A DNA stretch of 8,187 nt. Origin: MED-G82 sp964342675. GTDB taxonomy: Bacteria > Pseudomonadota > Gammaproteobacteria > Magnimaribacterales > D2472. The notes below the pieces were generated by a model that was not told the DNA's origin, made no database searches, and was given only the letters and a program-made list of their open reading frames with translations. Within the stretch, counting starts at the first letter, position 1, and every line of letters begins with the position of its first letter. Of the stretch, positions 5,932-8,187 are shown one piece after another. The position numbers and the translations under genes are program-made. The stretch spans positions 1-8,187 of the forward strand of contig CAYFFR010000041.1 in NCBI GenBank assembly GCA_964342675.1, given 5' to 3'.

Positions 5932-6761
5932 CAATTATCTTGTTGAGACTTGATTAGCATATCTAGGTCTACTAATTCTTTTAAATATTCATCTAATTTA
6001 TTAGTATTAATTGCACATGGGCCATCACATTTTGCTGTATCAGGATCTGTATGCGCCTCTATAAATACTCCAGCTATTTTTTGTGCAATTCCTGATTTGG
6101 CTAAAGGTAGCATGTACTCTCTTCTGCCATCCGCGGCACTCCCCAGTCCACCAGGTAATTGTAGTGAGTGAGTAACATCAAAAATTACAGGGTATTTAAA
6201 CTTTTTCATGATTTGGAAGTTCAACATATCCACCACTAGATTGTTATATCCAAATGAATTCCCTCTTTCGCATAAAATAATATTTTTGTTTCCAATTGAC
6301 TCACATTTATTAATAACATTCTGCATTTCTTCAGCAGAAATAAATTGAGGTTTTTTAAACTGAATAGATTTATTGGTTTTTGCAGCAGCAACAATCAAAT
6401 CAGTTTGCCTACATAAGAAAGCGGGAATCTGAACTATCTCACAAATCTCTGCAACAGGTTCTGCTTGAGAAACTTCATGAATGTCTGTAAGAATATCTAC
6501 TTCAAATTCATTTTTAACTTTTTCAAGCATTAAGAGACCCTCATCCAGCCCTGGTCCTCTAAAAGAATTTATTGAGCTTCTGTTAGCTTTATCAAATGAT
6601 CCTTTGAAAATCCAATTTAATCCATTTTTTTCTGTAGCATTCTTAAATGCTTCAGCAACTTTTAATACTAACTCTTCAGACTCCAAAACATTCACACCTC
6701 CTATAACAACCATTGGAGAGTCATTACTAATTGAAAAATTTTTAAGTTGTATTTTCTTCAC
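5931..6761 (-). CDS. kdsA: 3-deoxy-8-phosphooctulonate synthase (KDO-8-P synthase)
   Basis: KdsA condenses arabinose 5-phosphate with PEP to form KDO-8-phosphate, the precursor of the lipopolysaccharide inner-core sugar, so the organism most likely has an LPS outer membrane. The 276 residues show the barrel motifs GGVNVLES (21-28), FKGSFDKANRSS (52-63), RGPGLDEGL, TDIHE, IPAFLCRQTDL (112-122), FKKPQF, CERGNSFGYNNLVVDM (164-179), FDVTHSLQLPGG (194-205) and IEAHTDPDTAKCDGP (234-248). Asn24 occupies the position that is Cys in metal-dependent members, which places this enzyme with the metal-independent, E. coli-like class. The start codon is GTG at 6761 and shares a 4-bp GTGA overlap with the pyrG stop. 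The sequence before it is purely AT-rich with no Shine-Dalgarno, so translation is probably coupled to pyrG. The pyrG-kdsA-eno order is widely conserved in proteobacteria. Confidence 0.97.
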   Translation of the reverse strand: MKKIQLKNFSISNDSPMVVIGGVNVLESEELVLKVAEAFKNATEKNGLNWIFKGSFDKANRSSINSFRGPGLDEGLLMLEKVKNEFEVDILTDIHEVSQAEPVAEICEIVQIPAFLCRQTDLIVAAAKTNKSIQFKKPQFISAEEMQNVINKCESIGNKNIILCERGNSFGYNNLVVDMLNFQIMKKFKYPVIFDVTHSLQLPGGLGSAADGRREYMLPLAKSGIAQKIAGVFIEAHTDPDTAKCDGPCAINTNKLDEYLKELVDLDMLIKSQQDN

Positions 6762-8187
6762 GATTTTAATTTTAATGCTTTATTAATGAAGTTATTGAAT
6801 AATGGATGTCCATCACGAGGATTTGAGGTAAATTCAGGATGAAATTGACACCCTAAAAACCAGGGATGTTTCTTAATTTCTATCATTTCTACAAGCTTCT
6901 TATCTAAAGAAGTTCCTGCTATTAGCATACCATTCTTTAGCAATAAGTTCTTATAGCTGGGGTTGACTTCATATCTGTGTCTATGCCTTTCAAAGATCTT
7001 CTCACATTTGTAGAGTTTCTTAGAAAGAGAAGATGCAGCTAAGATACACTCCTGCTCACCGAGCCTCATAGTGCCTCCTAAATCAGATGAACTATCTCTA
7101 TGCTCAATCTTTCCTGATGCATCTTTCCATTCAGTAACTAAAGCAATAACTGGGTGAGGCGAGTTGATATTAAACTCACTACTATTAGCATTTTTTAATT
7201 TCAGAACATTTCGAGCAAACTCTATGATGGCAATTTGCATTCCTAAACAAATTCCAAAATAAGGTATTTGATGTTCACGAGCATACTCACAGGCTACAAT
7301 CATGCCTTCAATGCCGCGCTCTCCAAAACCTCCTGGAATTAATATTCCATTAGCAAAAGACAAGGTCTTTTTGACATTGCTCCTTTTTAATTTTGAGGCA
7401 TCAATAAACTCTAAAACCACCCTTGATTGATTAATAATTCCTGCGTGCTCAAACGCTTCATTTAGAGATTTATAAGAATCTTTTAGATCAACATATTTTC
7501 CAACAATTGCTATGGTAACAGTATCTTTTGGATTGATCTTGGCTTCAACGACTTTTTTCCAATCGGATAAGTCTGGTTTTCTTTTTCTAGATAAATTTAA
7601 CTTCTTGAGTAAAATTTTATCAACGCCTTGATCATGTAATAGTAATGGTATCGAATAAACCGTTTCAACATCATGCATCGAAATCACGCTACTTTCATCT
7701 ACTGAACAAAAAAGAGCGATCTTTTTTTTCTCTTCCATAGGAAGCTCTAGCTCTTGTCTACATATTAAACAGTCTGGTTGAAGGCCCAAGGATCTCAATT
7801 CTTTTACAGAATGTTGAGTGGGTTTTGTCTTTAGTTCCTCTGACACCTTAATAAATGGTACCAAGGTTAGATGAGCAATTGCTGTAGAAAACTTTGGCAA
7901 TTCTAAAGTCATTTGACGAATAGCTTCTATAAAAGGTTGGCTCTCAATATCTCCTACTGTGCCACCTATCTCAACTATCCCAACATCAGAGCCTTTAGCA
8001 CCAGCTTTAATTCTTTTTTTTATTTCATCAGTTATATGGGGTATAACTTGAACAGTGCCCCCTAAATAATTGCCTCTCCTTTCTTTTTTAATAACCTCTT
8101 CATAAACTTTTCCTGCTGTAAAATTATTCTTGCTTGTTGCTTCAAATCTGACAAACCTTTCATAATGACCAAGATCTAAGTCTGTCT
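6758..8187 (-). CDS. pyrG: CTP synthase, N-terminus outside the window
   Basis: CTP synthase aminates UTP to CTP using ATP and glutamine. The frame is open from the window edge (first full codon 8185-8183) to the TGA at 6760-6758, giving 475 codons; comparison with the E. coli sequence suggests that about 68 N-terminal residues, including the P-loop, are missing. The fragment begins in TDLDLGHYERF, which holds the conserved magnesium-binding aspartate. Then come KERRGNYLGGTVQVIPHIT, EIGGTVGDIES, and KTKPTQHSVKEL of the synthetase domain. The class I glutamine amidotransferase domain follows, with PGGFGERG, nucleophile Cys in FGICLGMQ (codon at 7249-7247), SDLGGTMRLG, ERHRHRYEVN, and the His/Glu pair of CQFHPEFTS. 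An internal ATG at 7912 opens a shorter frame but is not the start, because the family sequence continues upstream of it. It is the first gene of the train visible here; whether the operon begins with it cannot be seen. Confidence 0.98.
   Translation of the reverse strand, partial: TDLDLGHYERFVRFEATSKNNFTAGKVYEEVIKKERRGNYLGGTVQVIPHITDEIKKRIKAGAKGSDVGIVEIGGTVGDIESQPFIEAIRQMTLELPKFSTAIAHLTLVPFIKVSEELKTKPTQHSVKELRSLGLQPDCLICRQELELPMEEKKKIALFCSVDESSVISMHDVETVYSIPLLLHDQGVDKILLKKLNLSRKRKPDLSDWKKVVEAKINPKDTVTIAIVGKYVDLKDSYKSLNEAFEHAGIINQSRVVLEFIDASKLKRSNVKKTLSFANGILIPGGFGERGIEGMIVACEYAREHQIPYFGICLGMQIAIIEFARNVLKLKNANSSEFNINSPHPVIALVTEWKDASGKIEHRDSSSDLGGTMRLGEQECILAASSLSKKLYKCEKIFERHRHRYEVNPSYKNLLLKNGMLIAGTSLDKKLVEMIEIKKHPWFLGCQFHPEFTSNPRDGHPLFNNFINKALKLKS

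Noticed and set aside
6481..6786. Plus-strand open frame of about 100 codons antisense to kdsA; similar shorter ones lie opposite the kdsA 3' part and ispDF.
   Set aside because: Composition looks like the reverse complement of the real genes (Ser/Leu/Phe-rich), with no family resemblance.
1..8187. Searched by eye for tRNAs, CRISPR arrays, transposase genes, integration sites, toxin-antitoxin pairs and riboswitches.
   Set aside because: None seen; almost every base is accounted for by conserved housekeeping genes.

Overview
This window is a densely packed piece of a chromosome, roughly one-third G+C by eye, and it carries only core housekeeping genes. The order pyrG-kdsA-eno-ftsB-ispD-ispF-surE-pcm, followed by fdxA and recA, is the gammaproteobacterial arrangement; the best-known full version, in Pseudomonas, also has truD, nlpD, rpoS and mutS in this stretch. 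A near-perfect gamma/beta-type LexA box (CTGT-N8-ACAG) in front of recA supports this, because alphaproteobacterial SOS boxes have a different form. AT-rich sequence, almost no spacers and several missing locus members suggest a streamlined marine gammaproteobacterium, possibly SAR86-like. That lineage name is an inference from gene order and composition, not a match I could compute.

Layout. Positions 1-603 hold the N-terminal 201 codons of recA on the minus strand, cut by the window edge. Positions 604-714 are the only real intergenic region, a 111-bp divergent promoter area with the SOS box and recA promoter on one side and the fdxA promoter on the other. fdxA (715-1038, plus strand) encodes a seven-iron ferredoxin and meets the long operon tail to tail with a 15-bp overlap. 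From 8187 down to 1024 a single minus-strand gene train runs without a gap: pyrG (5' end outside the window), kdsA, eno, ftsB, a fused ispDF, surE, pcm and a DUF368/PopT-type membrane protein. Every internal junction is an overlap of 1, 4, 8 or 23 bp. No stretch over 300 bases lacks a gene. I found no RNA genes, mobile elements, CRISPR arrays or long repeats.

How the genes work together. PyrG makes CTP. KdsA makes KDO-8-phosphate for the lipopolysaccharide inner core, which is later activated with CTP. Enolase makes PEP, a KdsA substrate. IspDF uses CTP and carries out two steps of the MEP isoprenoid pathway that leads to undecaprenyl phosphate. FtsB belongs to the divisome core that turns on septal peptidoglycan synthesis. 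The DUF368 protein belongs to a family shown to return undecaprenyl phosphate across the membrane. SurE (nucleotidase) and Pcm (isoaspartyl repair methyltransferase) are the usual maintenance pair. RecA is the SOS recombinase.

I see no wholly new system. The points most worth a second look are the PopT-type gene in the nlpD-rpoS position, the IspD-IspF fusion with altered IspF cavity residues, the probably leaderless fdxA transcript, and the lack of Shine-Dalgarno sequences at most operon junctions.
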